Shown: positions 8,521-16,970, numbered from the stretch's first letter. The stretch: 29,271 nt of DNA from an uncultured Lachnospiraceae bacterium (GCA_902796375.1 CADBOW010000092.1:1-29271); one strand, 5' to 3'. Numbers and translations: made by a program. Notes: generated by a model from the sequence alone, not told the origin.

Positions 8521-11252
8521 GATCGCTGCTGGACTTCATCTTCCGTCCCAGGAGAAATCCGCGATACAATGATCTGAAGAAGCATGGCATCTATGATGCG
8601 CTGAGGATCAGTCTCATCGTATGTCCTGCGGTTGCATTTGCCGTTACTCTTTTTCTGGTAATGTCCTATGTGTGGCCGGAATCCTATAGGGACGTGGATA
8701 TCCTGAGAAATTACAGATTCTACTATTACATGATGCTGTTCGGGCTCATATTATATGAAGCGCTGCTGTTCTTCACACAGAGCAAATTTGAAAGAAGATA
8801 TCGTATATTGCCTCTGGTCAACACCGTGGTAACTGCGACACTTCTGTGGTGGTCGGGACAGATGACATCTCTGGATTATGAATCCTATGGGCGGGTGGAT
8901 GTCACCCTGTTCATGATCGTGTCCATTTGCATCCCATTCTGCCTCTATATCGAGGTGTGGATCTATATCCTCCTCACCCTGTTCTGGGACGGGATGGTAC
9001 TGTCCCTGTTCCTGTTCGGCGGGGTGGATGCTGCCTTCAATACGAATAATCTCGGGGACTTCCTGGTGTTCATCGGCGTCCAGCTGATCCTGGGGGTGGT
9101 GATCTTCTATTATAAATACTCCATGCGGGAGAAGCTTCTGGAGCATGAGGATCAGCAGAAGGAGATCAAACAGTTAAATGAAGCACAGAACCGTTTCTTC
9201 TCCAATATGAGTCATGAGATCCGGACCCCGATCAATACGATCATCGGTCTGAATGAAATGATCCTGCGGCAGAATGCCTCCGAGGAGATCAACGAGGATG
9301 CGGAGAATATCGAGGCAGCGAGCAATATGCTTCTGCACCTGGTGAATGATATCCTGGATATGTCCAAATTCGAATCCGGTCAGATGAAGCTGAACAAAAA
9401 CCCCTACAATACGGCGGAAATGCTTTCCGATATCGTGGCAATGATGTGGATCCGGGCCAGGGAGAAGAAGCTGTCCTTCCATGTGGATGTATCGCCGGAG
9501 CTTCCGACCACCCTGTACGGCGATGAGGTGCGTCTGAAGCAGGTGCTGATCAACGTGATCAACAATGCCATCAAATATACAAATGAAGGAACCGTGCTTT
9601 TCTCGATCCAGTGCTGGCGGGATGAGGACGGAAATGCCCTGATGTCCTACACAGTCAGTGATACCGGGATCGGAATCCGGAAGGAGAGTCTGCCCCATCT
9701 GTTCACTGCCTTCAGACGTGTGGATGAGGACAAGAATAAATATATAGAGGGAACAGGACTCGGGCTGTCCATCGTAAAACAGTTTGTGGACCTGATGGGG
9801 GGCACCGTATCCGTGAACAGTATCTATACCAAGGGGACCACCTTTGTGATCCGGGTACCGCAGAAGATCGTAAATGATGAGTATGTGGGTGAGCTGGATA
9901 TGGACAATCGGAATCGGCCCAGAGCTGGATATAATCATGCTGAGACCTTTGAGGCACCGGAGGCACGGATCCTGGTAGTGGATGATTCCATGGAAAATCT
10001 CATGGTGGCCGAGAAGCTTCTGAAGGGTACCCGGGTTCAGACCGATACAGCCTCCTCCGGAGTTGAGGCTCTGAAGAAGACCGTTGAGCAGTCCTATCAT
10101 CTGATCCTTATGGATCATAAGATGCCGGGTATGGACGGGATTGAATGTCTGCATGCGATCCGGAATCAGACCGGCGGACTGTGCCATGAGTCGAAGATCG
10201 TAGCGCTGACGGCCAATGCGGGCAGTGACCTGCAGAGTCTGTATGCGAAGGAGGGCTTCGACGGGTATCTGATGAAGCCGGTGACCGGTATGGAGCTGGA
10301 GAATACGGTACTCAAATTCCTTCCCAGAGAGATCGTGAAGGTGACGGGAACCCACGCCTTTGAGGAGGTCAGCGTCGAATGGATCCGGGATCACCGGAAG
10401 AAGGCCCGTATCATGATCACCACGGAGAGCGTGGCGGATCTTCCCACATCCCTTCTGAAGGAATATCATATCGCGGAGATCCCGCACATGGTGAAGACAG
10501 AGGGCGGTCTGTTCAAAGACGGACTGGAGATTGAGACAAATGGGCTCCTAAGCTATATGACGGACAGAAATGCATTTGTTGAAACCGTATCTCCCTCCGT
10601 GGAAGAGCATGAGCGGTTTTTCTCGGAGCAGCTGGACAATGCGGACAATATCTTCCACATCTCCATTTCCGGTGAGGTGGAGCACAGCGGCTATCCTGCA
10701 GCCAGAGAGGCGGCGGAGAATTTCGGAAATGTGACGGTATTCGATTCCGGGCATCTTTCCAGTGGTCAGGGGGTTATGGCCATAGAGGCTGCCCGGCTGG
10801 CGGAAGAGGGACTGGATGCAGAAGAGATCACGGAACGTCTGGAGAAAATGAAGAGCCGGATTCACACCAGCTTCATTGTGGATTCCATGGATTTCCTGGT
10901 CCGACAGAAACAGGTGGGACCCGGGATCGGGCGCTTCGCAGATGCATTTATGGTGCATCCGGTTCTGACCTTAAGAAAAGGGAAGATGACAGTGTCCAGA
11001 GTGTATTTCGGATCCAGAGAGCATGCATGGAAGCGGTATATCTCCACGGTATTCAATGTGCTGGGGGATATAGATAAGCGGATGCTGTTCATTACTTATG
11101 TGGGAATGACCACGAAGGAACTGGAAAAGGTGAAGAAGATGGTTCAGAAAAGGATCGACTTCGATAAGATCTATATAAAGAAAGCGTCCCCAGCCGTGGC
11201 AGCGAACTGCGGGCCGGGAACCTTCGGACTGCTTTTTTATACGGAATACTGA
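8517..11252 (+). CDS. Membrane hybrid histidine kinase fused to a C-terminal DegV (fatty-acid-binding) domain
   Basis: 911 residues. The ATG overlaps the previous stop (ATGA, 8517-8520), with GAGG just before it. About six membrane segments (residues 30-200) precede HisKA (H233 in NMSHEIRTPIN), HATPase_c (NNAIKY, DTGIGI, GTGLGLSIV) and a receiver (D489/D490, acceptor D533 in LMDHKMPGMDG, K587). From about residue 631 to the end is a whole DegV-like domain: MITTESVADLP, DGLEI, HISIS, a well kept VFDSGHLSSGQGVMAIEAA, FIVDSMDFL, HPVLTLRKGKM and a final NCGPGTFGLLFY. Compared with FakB, the ligand and contact motifs are altered: TSQP reads TVSP, SSxLSG reads GEVEHSG, GGRIS reads QKQVGP, and the HTGPG histidine is Asn. 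There is no HPt; the preceding kinase has one. I infer that the DegV part is a cytosolic fatty-acid or acyl-phosphate sensor controlling the relay. Confidence 0.9.
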   Translation: MRSLLDFIFRPRRNPRYNDLKKHGIYDALRISLIVCPAVAFAVTLFLVMSYVWPESYRDVDILRNYRFYYYMMLFGLILYEALLFFTQSKFERRYRILPLVNTVVTATLLWWSGQMTSLDYESYGRVDVTLFMIVSICIPFCLYIEVWIYILLTLFWDGMVLSLFLFGGVDAAFNTNNLGDFLVFIGVQLILGVVIFYYKYSMREKLLEHEDQQKEIKQLNEAQNRFFSNMSHEIRTPINTIIGLNEMILRQNASEEINEDAENIEAASNMLLHLVNDILDMSKFESGQMKLNKNPYNTAEMLSDIVAMMWIRAREKKLSFHVDVSPELPTTLYGDEVRLKQVLINVINNAIKYTNEGTVLFSIQCWRDEDGNALMSYTVSDTGIGIRKESLPHLFTAFRRVDEDKNKYIEGTGLGLSIVKQFVDLMGGTVSVNSIYTKGTTFVIRVPQKIVNDEYVGELDMDNRNRPRAGYNHAETFEAPEARILVVDDSMENLMVAEKLLKGTRVQTDTASSGVEALKKTVEQSYHLILMDHKMPGMDGIECLHAIRNQTGGLCHESKIVALTANAGSDLQSLYAKEGFDGYLMKPVTGMELENTVLKFLPREIVKVTGTHAFEEVSVEWIRDHRKKARIMITTESVADLPTSLLKEYHIAEIPHMVKTEGGLFKDGLEIETNGLLSYMTDRNAFVETVSPSVEEHERFFSEQLDNADNIFHISISGEVEHSGYPAAREAAENFGNVTVFDSGHLSSGQGVMAIEAARLAEEGLDAEEITERLEKMKSRIHTSFIVDSMDFLVRQKQVGPGIGRFADAFMVHPVLTLRKGKMTVSRVYFGSREHAWKRYISTVFNVLGDIDKRMLFITYVGMTTKELEKVKKMVQKRIDFDKIYIKKASPAVAANCGPGTFGLLFYTEY

Positions 11253-11278
11253 GAAGCGGAGGATTGCTTCGCATGATG

Positions 11279-12046
11279 TCAGGAAGAGGAATTGAAGACT
11301 TCGGGATCTTCAAGACTCTTCCTGAAATTTTCTTTTCTGTAGTCTCCCGGAGTCATTCCGGTATACTTATGGAAGATCTCCGTAAAATAGCTCTGGCTGG
11401 GAAAGGCCAGAATAGAGGCGATCTCGGCAAGACGATAGTCGGAATAAATCAGCATGTTCTTTGCGGTTTCCATCTTCTGGCGCCGGATGTACTCGCTGAT
11501 GGAGGTCCCTACCTCCTTCTTAAAGACTCTGGAGAGATGACTCTCGTTCAGGTGGACATGCTCGGCCAGCTCCTTTACCGTGATCCTGGCATGTAAATGA
11601 TCATAGATATAGTCTATACATTGCGCGATCTGTACGGAACAGATCGCGTTTTTTCTCAGGTCCCGCATTTTCTTAACATATTCGAGACACATCTTGGGAT
11701 GCAGCTTCGATATGTCTTCCGTCTTCCTGCATTTGTCGGCCTTCTGGATGAAGTAATCACTGAGTCCGTATGCAGTCGACAGATCCATCCCGCCCTGAAT
11801 ACAGTATCTGGCTACCAGCGCGGTGGTTATAACGAAATGAAATTTCAGATTCTGCAGAGGGTCATCGGACAGTCGGCCGAGGCCGGGCTTGTCCACCAGA
11901 GGATCCTTACAAAGCTCCTTCACCTTCTCCACATCACCGGCTTTGATACTGCTGTAAAACTCGATCTCCGGGTTATAGGGAGCACGGAAAAATTCGTCCT
12001 CTCTCTGCACGAAATCCTTATAAAAAAGCTCTTTGTTATAGTCCAT
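11279..12046 (-). CDS. AraC-family transcriptional regulator
   Basis: 255 residues, start at 12046 with AGGAGC upstream on the minus strand. The C-terminal hundred residues form the double helix-turn-helix of the AraC/YesN type: ITVKELAEHVHLNESHLSRVFKKEVG, SISEYIRRQKMETAKNML, then LAEIASILAFPSQSYFTEIFHKYTGMTPGDYR. The N-terminal 145 residues are a helical region with no recognisable cupin or sugar-binding fold; similar N-termini occur in clostridial regulators of uncertain ligand. It is transcribed away from the GH16 gene across a 151-base spacer holding an 11-of-12 direct repeat, so it most likely controls that glucanase and perhaps itself. It converges with the kinase-DegV gene, 26 bases apart. 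Confidence 0.9.
   Translation of the reverse strand: MDYNKELFYKDFVQREDEFFRAPYNPEIEFYSSIKAGDVEKVKELCKDPLVDKPGLGRLSDDPLQNLKFHFVITTALVARYCIQGGMDLSTAYGLSDYFIQKADKCRKTEDISKLHPKMCLEYVKKMRDLRKNAICSVQIAQCIDYIYDHLHARITVKELAEHVHLNESHLSRVFKKEVGTSISEYIRRQKMETAKNMLIYSDYRLAEIASILAFPSQSYFTEIFHKYTGMTPGDYRKENFRKSLEDPEVFNSSS
11282..11336 (+). terminator. Candidate terminator for the lipid/kinase operon, lying inside the convergent AraC gene
   Basis: GGAAGAG (11282-11288) pairs with CTCTTCC (11316-11322), and TTGAAGA (11292-11298) pairs with TCTTCAA (11307-11313), separated by a small internal loop. A T-rich stretch (AAATTTTCTTTTC) follows on the plus strand only. It starts 30 bases after the kinase-DegV stop and covers the last codons of the opposing araC-type gene. 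Confidence 0.6.
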
Positions 12047-12066
12047 AAAAACGGCTCCTTTTTTTT

Positions 12067-12137
12067 ATTAAAACTGCCAATTACATCATATCAGAAAAAC
12101 GACAAAAGTGAAATGAAAAAGATATATCAAAACTGCC
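12067..12137. promoter_or_regulatory. Direct-repeat candidate operator between AraC regulator and GH16 gene
   Basis: ATTAAAACTGCC (12067-12078) and ATCAAAACTGCC (12126-12137) match at 11 of 12 positions and start exactly 59 bases apart in direct orientation. They lie in the AT-rich divergent spacer, as expected for an AraC-type operator. Downstream, a TTATAGT at 12161-12167 is a weak -10 candidate for the GH16 gene. Confidence 0.5.
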
Positions 12138-12197
12138 GGGTTTTGTATATTCTAATTAGCTTATAGTTCGTAAAAACAAAAGAAGGGAGTCGTTAAA

Positions 12198-15100
12198 ATG
12201 ACAAAAGGAAAACTGCAAGCAACCAAAAAGGCGTTTGCTGTGTTCATGTCTGCGGCGCTGACGGTTTCATTCTTCGGACCCATGGGTGGTGTATATGCCA
12301 GCGAACCGGATCCCACAGATCCCATCGCAAATGCATATAGCGATGAAGGCTACCACCTGGTTTGGAATGATGAGTTCAGTGATGATGAACTGAATACGGC
12401 GAACTGGAACGTGGAAACGCATGATCCGGGATGGGTAAATAATGAGCTTCAGACCTACACAGACCTGGATGCAGGGAACATCCAGGTGAATGACGGGAAG
12501 CTCAAAATCTACCCGAAGGCAAAGAACAAAAAACAAGGCAGTGTAGTAGACGTGCTGGGAGGAAAAGGCTTTGATGGCTGGACAGGAGATGACAGTCAGA
12601 ACGCGACAGCCACCATTTCCGAAGGAAAGGCAACGGTAGTGATCAATGCTGCCGGATCGAATGCATGGGATGCACAATTCCAGAAGGCAGGTTTGACACT
12701 GACAGAAGGACATGAGTACAGACTTTCCATGAAGGCAAAAGCCGGAACAGACAGAAAGGTCCAGCTGAACATTACCAATACGGCCAATTATGCCTCTATT
12801 GCAGATAAAACGTTCACTGTGGGAACGGATTCAACGGACTTAGTTCTGGACTTTACCATGAAAGCATGTGATCCGGGGAATGCAGCGGCTCAGATCAATC
12901 TTGGTAATTTCGGGGATGGAGAAGCAGACTCCGCACTTACAACCATTGAGTTCTCCCAGGTGACTTTGATCGACCTTTCCGGCTGCGGTTCCGGTGCAAC
13001 TGCGTTATCTGGGTTTTATGGCTGGAAAGGAAATGCTCGCGTATCGGTTACCCCCGGCACAGACGGAGCGGCTACAGTAGTGATTGAGAGCGTTGGAGAT
13101 AATAAATGGGATGCACAGTTCCAGAAGGCAGGCCTGACTCTGATCAATGGACATAAATACAAGGCTTCCTTTAAGGCGAAGGCTGAAACACCCAGAATGA
13201 TAGCGATTAATCTCTGTGAAACCAAAAATTATGGAACCTTTGATGGTGGTAAGGAAATAGAGATCGGTACGACGGATACTCTGTGTGAGACTGTATTTAC
13301 CATGGGTGAGGCCGATGAGGGAAAAGCTGCTCTTCAGATCAATCTCGGTAATTTCGGGGATGGAGACAGTGCACTCACCACAATTGAATTTTCGGACCTC
13401 GTACTTGAAGATCTTGATGCGGAACCGGAGGAAGAGACCGATGAGTTTAATCTCAGTGATTATTCCTTCACATCCGGACGTGTCAACACTCAGAACAAGC
13501 AGGATTTCACATACGGACGTTTTGAGGCAAAAATCAAGGTGCCGGCAGGCAAGGGATATCTCCCCGCATTCTGGCTGATGGCTACGGATGAGCAGAATTA
13601 CGGACAGTGGCCCCTCTGCGGTGAGATGGACATTATGGAGGTTCTCGGAAATGAACTGGAGACTTCCTATCATACGATCCATTACGGAGATCCTGAGCAT
13701 TCTGAGAGCCAGGGAAAGAAGACACTTACAGACGGAACCACATTTGCGGATGATTTCCATGTATATTCCTTTGACTGGGAGCCGGGTCTTCTCGTCTGGT
13801 ATGTGGACGGTGATGAGGTTTACCGGACTTCTGAATGGGCTTCCGGTCGTGATGAGGAAAGCACACTTACATATCCCGCACCCTTTGATCAGGACTTCTA
13901 CGTGATCCTGAATCTGGCTGTCGGCGGTGACTGGCCGAAGGATCCGGATCAGGCAGCTGTAGAGGATATGGAGAATCAGAAGCTTGAAGTGGATTATGTA
14001 AGAGTATATCAGAAGAATGCAGCTGAGTATAAGGAGATGGAAGACACCGTAAAGAAGCCGGAAACAACCGTAGTACGTAAGACTCCGGATGCAGAAGGCA
14101 ACTATATCACAAACGGTGATTTTTCCAAGGAGCTTAAGTCGGAAGACAGTGACGAGGATAATTTCACACTTCATCTTGAGAAGGAGAATGAAGGAACAAC
14201 TGCTACAGTAAGCAATAATGAGCTTACGGTGACTCCTGTAGGAGAGAGCCTGTATCTCCACAGTGTTCAGGTAAAGCAGAATGGCATCCCGATGGTTCGC
14301 GGATGGAATTACACATTTTCCTATGATGCATATGCAGATGTGGATGATGGTGCCACCAAGCAGATCACTGCTGATGTCAAGGGGCCGAACAGAGGCTGGG
14401 CGGTATACTATGCAAGTGAAGATCAGCTGACAAATGAGTGGCAGACATTTACACATACCTTCACTTATGAAGCAAAAACAGATGAAACTGCAGTCGTTGA
14501 GTTCAACATGGGAGCCCAGGGGGCTGATGTTCCGGTTCACATTTCAAATGTAAAGCTGATCGCTTCAGGGGAAGAGGTAGAAGTTCCCTCGAAGACGGTC
14601 AGAGCAGATGGAAATTACGTTTACAACGGAACCTTTGATCAGGGCGAAGGACGCCTCGGATATTGGGAAGTTGATACAAATGAAAATGATGAAAGTGAAG
14701 TAATCGTAACAAATGAGATCGTAGAAAATGGAAGACAGAGAGAGCTTCAGGCGAAGATCGTAGTTCCGGATCGTGCAACCGAACTGGATCCGGTAGTCGT
14801 AAAGCAGGAAGATATCGCTCCGATCCTCCAGGGATCCTACTTCTTCAGCTTTGACGCTTATAAAGTCGACGGCGATGAAGGTGAAACAGACGGAATGAAG
14901 GCAATTGTAGCCGGCAGGAAGTTCATGCCGGAGCTTTCAGACCAGAAACAGTCATTTAAATACACGGTACTGTATGACGAGGACAATTCAAGAGAAGAAT
15001 CGGACGTATTCTTCATCTTCTACAAGCCGGGTACCTATTATCTGGATAATGTAAAGCTGGTGGAAACCGAGCTCCTTAAGAACGGATCCTTCGATTCCGG

Positions 15101-16907
15101 AAAAGCATGCTATCAGACCGGCAATTATGAAGAGGGTAAGGCAAAGTTCACCATAGTACCTGAGGTGGATGATCATAAGCAGGTCATGGACGTTGATATC
15201 GAGGATATCGGCAAACAGGACTGGAATGTTCAGATGAAGCAGAGTGGCATAACACTTGAGCAGGGCAAGAAGTACAGACTCACATTTGATGCAAAGGCAT
15301 CTGCAAACCGCGTAGTCAGTGTGTCCATGCAGAGAGACGGATCTGCGGACAACAAGTGGGTGACCTATTCCTCAGGAACCGGAAAATATGATCTTACATC
15401 TGCGTGGAATACCTACGGATGTGAATTCGTAATGGAATCTGAAACCGATGATAATGCACTCTTCAGTGTTGCACTTGGCTATCTGGGTGAAGAGGTAAGC
15501 GCTCATCATGTATATTTCGACAATATCAGACTTGTTGAATTAGATGCAGAAGGAAAGGAAGTTGATATTCTGGACGTTTCACCAGTTTCACCTGTAGATG
15601 AGACAGGAGAGACCTATGAAATGCCGGCAGATGAGAAGGCAGACGTTGAAGCGGCAAATGATGTTAAGGAATTGTTTGATCTGATTCCTTCGGCAGATAA
15701 AATTACACTGGAGGACCAGAGCACCGTCGAAGCAGCAAGAGAAGCATACGATAAGCTGTCGGATGACCAGAAGGCGAAGTTTAAACCGGAAACTCTGGAG
15801 ATCCTTGAGAAAGCTGAAGCTAAAATCGCAGCAGCAAAGCAGGCAAAGGATGATAAAGATGCTGAAGCAGCAAGTGATGTGGAAGATGTGATCAAAGCTC
15901 TTCCGGATGCTTCCAATATCACCACGGCTTATAAGGCAGCGATCGAAGCGGCAAGAAAGGCTTACAATGGATTATCAGCTGATCAGAAGGCAAAGGTCGA
16001 TGCAACGGTTCTTTCGAAGCTGACAGCAGCAGAGAAGGCACTTCAGGATGCTCAGAAAAAGGAAGAAGAGAAGAAGGCGTCTGATAAGGCTAAGGATGAC
16101 AAGATTGCAACTGACAAGGCAGCAGCTAAGGCGTTTACCGACGCCATCGCCAAGGTTCCTCCGAAGGATAAGGTAGTACTGTCAGATGAGGCAATGATCA
16201 AGGCGGCAAGAAATGCATATTCGAAGCTTACAGCTGATCAGAAGAAGTATGTTTCCAAGGCGGATCTGAATAAGCTGACAGAAGCTGAAGAAGGTTTGAC
16301 GATCGCATATGATAAGGAAGCAGCAAGGAAGGTTACCCAGAAGATCAACAAGCTTCCTGCAGCCAAGAATATCAAGACAACCCATAAGAAGAAGATCACA
16401 GCGGTGAATAAGGCATATAAGGCTTTGACGAAGGCGCAGAAGGGATATGTAACCAAAACTACAAAGAACAGACTGAAGAAAGCTAAGCAGGCACTGAAGG
16501 TGGCTACGGATAAGGCGGCGGCAAAGAAGGTTACCCAGAAGATCAACAAGCTTCCTGCAGCAAAGAAGATCACCACAAGTAACAGCAAGAGCATTGCCGC
16601 AGTAACCAAAGCATACAAGAGTCTGACCACAGCTCAGAAGAAGTATGTGAGCGCAACAACAAAGAAGAGACTGAAGACAGCAAAGAACGCGCTGAAGGAT
16701 GCTACCGATGAGGCAGCAGCAAAGAAGGTTATGCGGAAGATCTTTAAGCTTCCGGTAGCAAAGAAGGTTAAGGCTTCAAATCAGAAAGCGATCCAGGCGG
16801 CAAGAGAGGCTTATTCAGCTCTGACAAAGGCACAGAAGGAATATGTGACACAGGCAGCAAAGAAGAGACTGAGAGCGGCTGAAAAGGCATTAAAAGCACT
16901 GAAATAA
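12198..16907 (+). CDS. Secreted multidomain GH16 beta-glucanase with nested CBM-like modules and a lysine-rich repeat tail
   Basis: 1569 residues, start ATG 12198 after AGAAGGGAG. The signal peptide spans about 1-34 (cut after VYA). GH16 enzymes hydrolyse beta-1,3 or beta-1,3-1,4 glucans. The catalytic fold begins at HLVWNDEF (53-60) and NNELQTYTD (81-89), stops near residue 113, and resumes at SFTSGRVNT (423-431), with the active-site motif GEMDIMEVLG (E476, D478, E481) and a final VDYVRVYQ (598-605). Residues 114-416 hold two mutually similar beta-sandwich modules of CBM4/9 type (WDAQFQKAGLTL in both). Three further such modules follow (about 634-792, 805-957, 959-1116). The tail (1150-1569) is six helical repeats of about 65 residues with a conserved A-Y-x-x-L-x-x-x-Q-K core, increasingly lysine-rich toward the end. 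No LPxTG or SLH anchor is seen; the basic tail may bind the wall. Confidence 0.93.
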   Translation: MTKGKLQATKKAFAVFMSAALTVSFFGPMGGVYASEPDPTDPIANAYSDEGYHLVWNDEFSDDELNTANWNVETHDPGWVNNELQTYTDLDAGNIQVNDGKLKIYPKAKNKKQGSVVDVLGGKGFDGWTGDDSQNATATISEGKATVVINAAGSNAWDAQFQKAGLTLTEGHEYRLSMKAKAGTDRKVQLNITNTANYASIADKTFTVGTDSTDLVLDFTMKACDPGNAAAQINLGNFGDGEADSALTTIEFSQVTLIDLSGCGSGATALSGFYGWKGNARVSVTPGTDGAATVVIESVGDNKWDAQFQKAGLTLINGHKYKASFKAKAETPRMIAINLCETKNYGTFDGGKEIEIGTTDTLCETVFTMGEADEGKAALQINLGNFGDGDSALTTIEFSDLVLEDLDAEPEEETDEFNLSDYSFTSGRVNTQNKQDFTYGRFEAKIKVPAGKGYLPAFWLMATDEQNYGQWPLCGEMDIMEVLGNELETSYHTIHYGDPEHSESQGKKTLTDGTTFADDFHVYSFDWEPGLLVWYVDGDEVYRTSEWASGRDEESTLTYPAPFDQDFYVILNLAVGGDWPKDPDQAAVEDMENQKLEVDYVRVYQKNAAEYKEMEDTVKKPETTVVRKTPDAEGNYITNGDFSKELKSEDSDEDNFTLHLEKENEGTTATVSNNELTVTPVGESLYLHSVQVKQNGIPMVRGWNYTFSYDAYADVDDGATKQITADVKGPNRGWAVYYASEDQLTNEWQTFTHTFTYEAKTDETAVVEFNMGAQGADVPVHISNVKLIASGEEVEVPSKTVRADGNYVYNGTFDQGEGRLGYWEVDTNENDESEVIVTNEIVENGRQRELQAKIVVPDRATELDPVVVKQEDIAPILQGSYFFSFDAYKVDGDEGETDGMKAIVAGRKFMPELSDQKQSFKYTVLYDEDNSREESDVFFIFYKPGTYYLDNVKLVETELLKNGSFDSGKACYQTGNYEEGKAKFTIVPEVDDHKQVMDVDIEDIGKQDWNVQMKQSGITLEQGKKYRLTFDAKASANRVVSVSMQRDGSADNKWVTYSSGTGKYDLTSAWNTYGCEFVMESETDDNALFSVALGYLGEEVSAHHVYFDNIRLVELDAEGKEVDILDVSPVSPVDETGETYEMPADEKADVEAANDVKELFDLIPSADKITLEDQSTVEAAREAYDKLSDDQKAKFKPETLEILEKAEAKIAAAKQAKDDKDAEAASDVEDVIKALPDASNITTAYKAAIEAARKAYNGLSADQKAKVDATVLSKLTAAEKALQDAQKKEEEKKASDKAKDDKIATDKAAAKAFTDAIAKVPPKDKVVLSDEAMIKAARNAYSKLTADQKKYVSKADLNKLTEAEEGLTIAYDKEAARKVTQKINKLPAAKNIKTTHKKKITAVNKAYKALTKAQKGYVTKTTKNRLKKAKQALKVATDKAAAKKVTQKINKLPAAKKITTSNSKSIAAVTKAYKSLTTAQKKYVSATTKKRLKTAKNALKDATDEAAAKKVMRKIFKLPVAKKVKASNQKAIQAAREAYSALTKAQKEYVTQAAKKRLRAAEKALKALK

Positions 16908-16927
16908 CGATTCCCTCTCATAAGCGG

Positions 16928-16970
16928 TCTCCCTGGTCATCGGAGTTATCCGGTGGCCAGGGAGATTTTG
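16928..16970 (+). terminator. Rho-independent terminator after the GH16 gene
   Basis: TCTCCCTGG (16928-16936) pairs perfectly with CCAGGGAGA (16957-16965), followed by TTTTG. It starts 21 bases after the GH16 stop. No T-run exists for the opposite strand. Confidence 0.8.

Noticed and set aside
9174..10487. A 437-residue open frame on the minus strand inside the second histidine kinase
   Set aside because: It is antisense to HisKA/HATPase/REC motifs; its composition is that of a mirrored frame.
8517..11252. The kinase-DegV fusion as a missed stop or sequencing frameshift joining two genes
   Set aside because: The frame is continuous with no slippery run, no ribosome site or start codon lies at the receiver-DegV boundary, and the linker (about residues 602-630) has normal protein composition.
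13005..14540. A 511-residue open frame on the minus strand inside the GH16 gene
   Set aside because: It is antisense to the catalytic motif GEMDIME and to the CBM modules, and shows no recognisable family.
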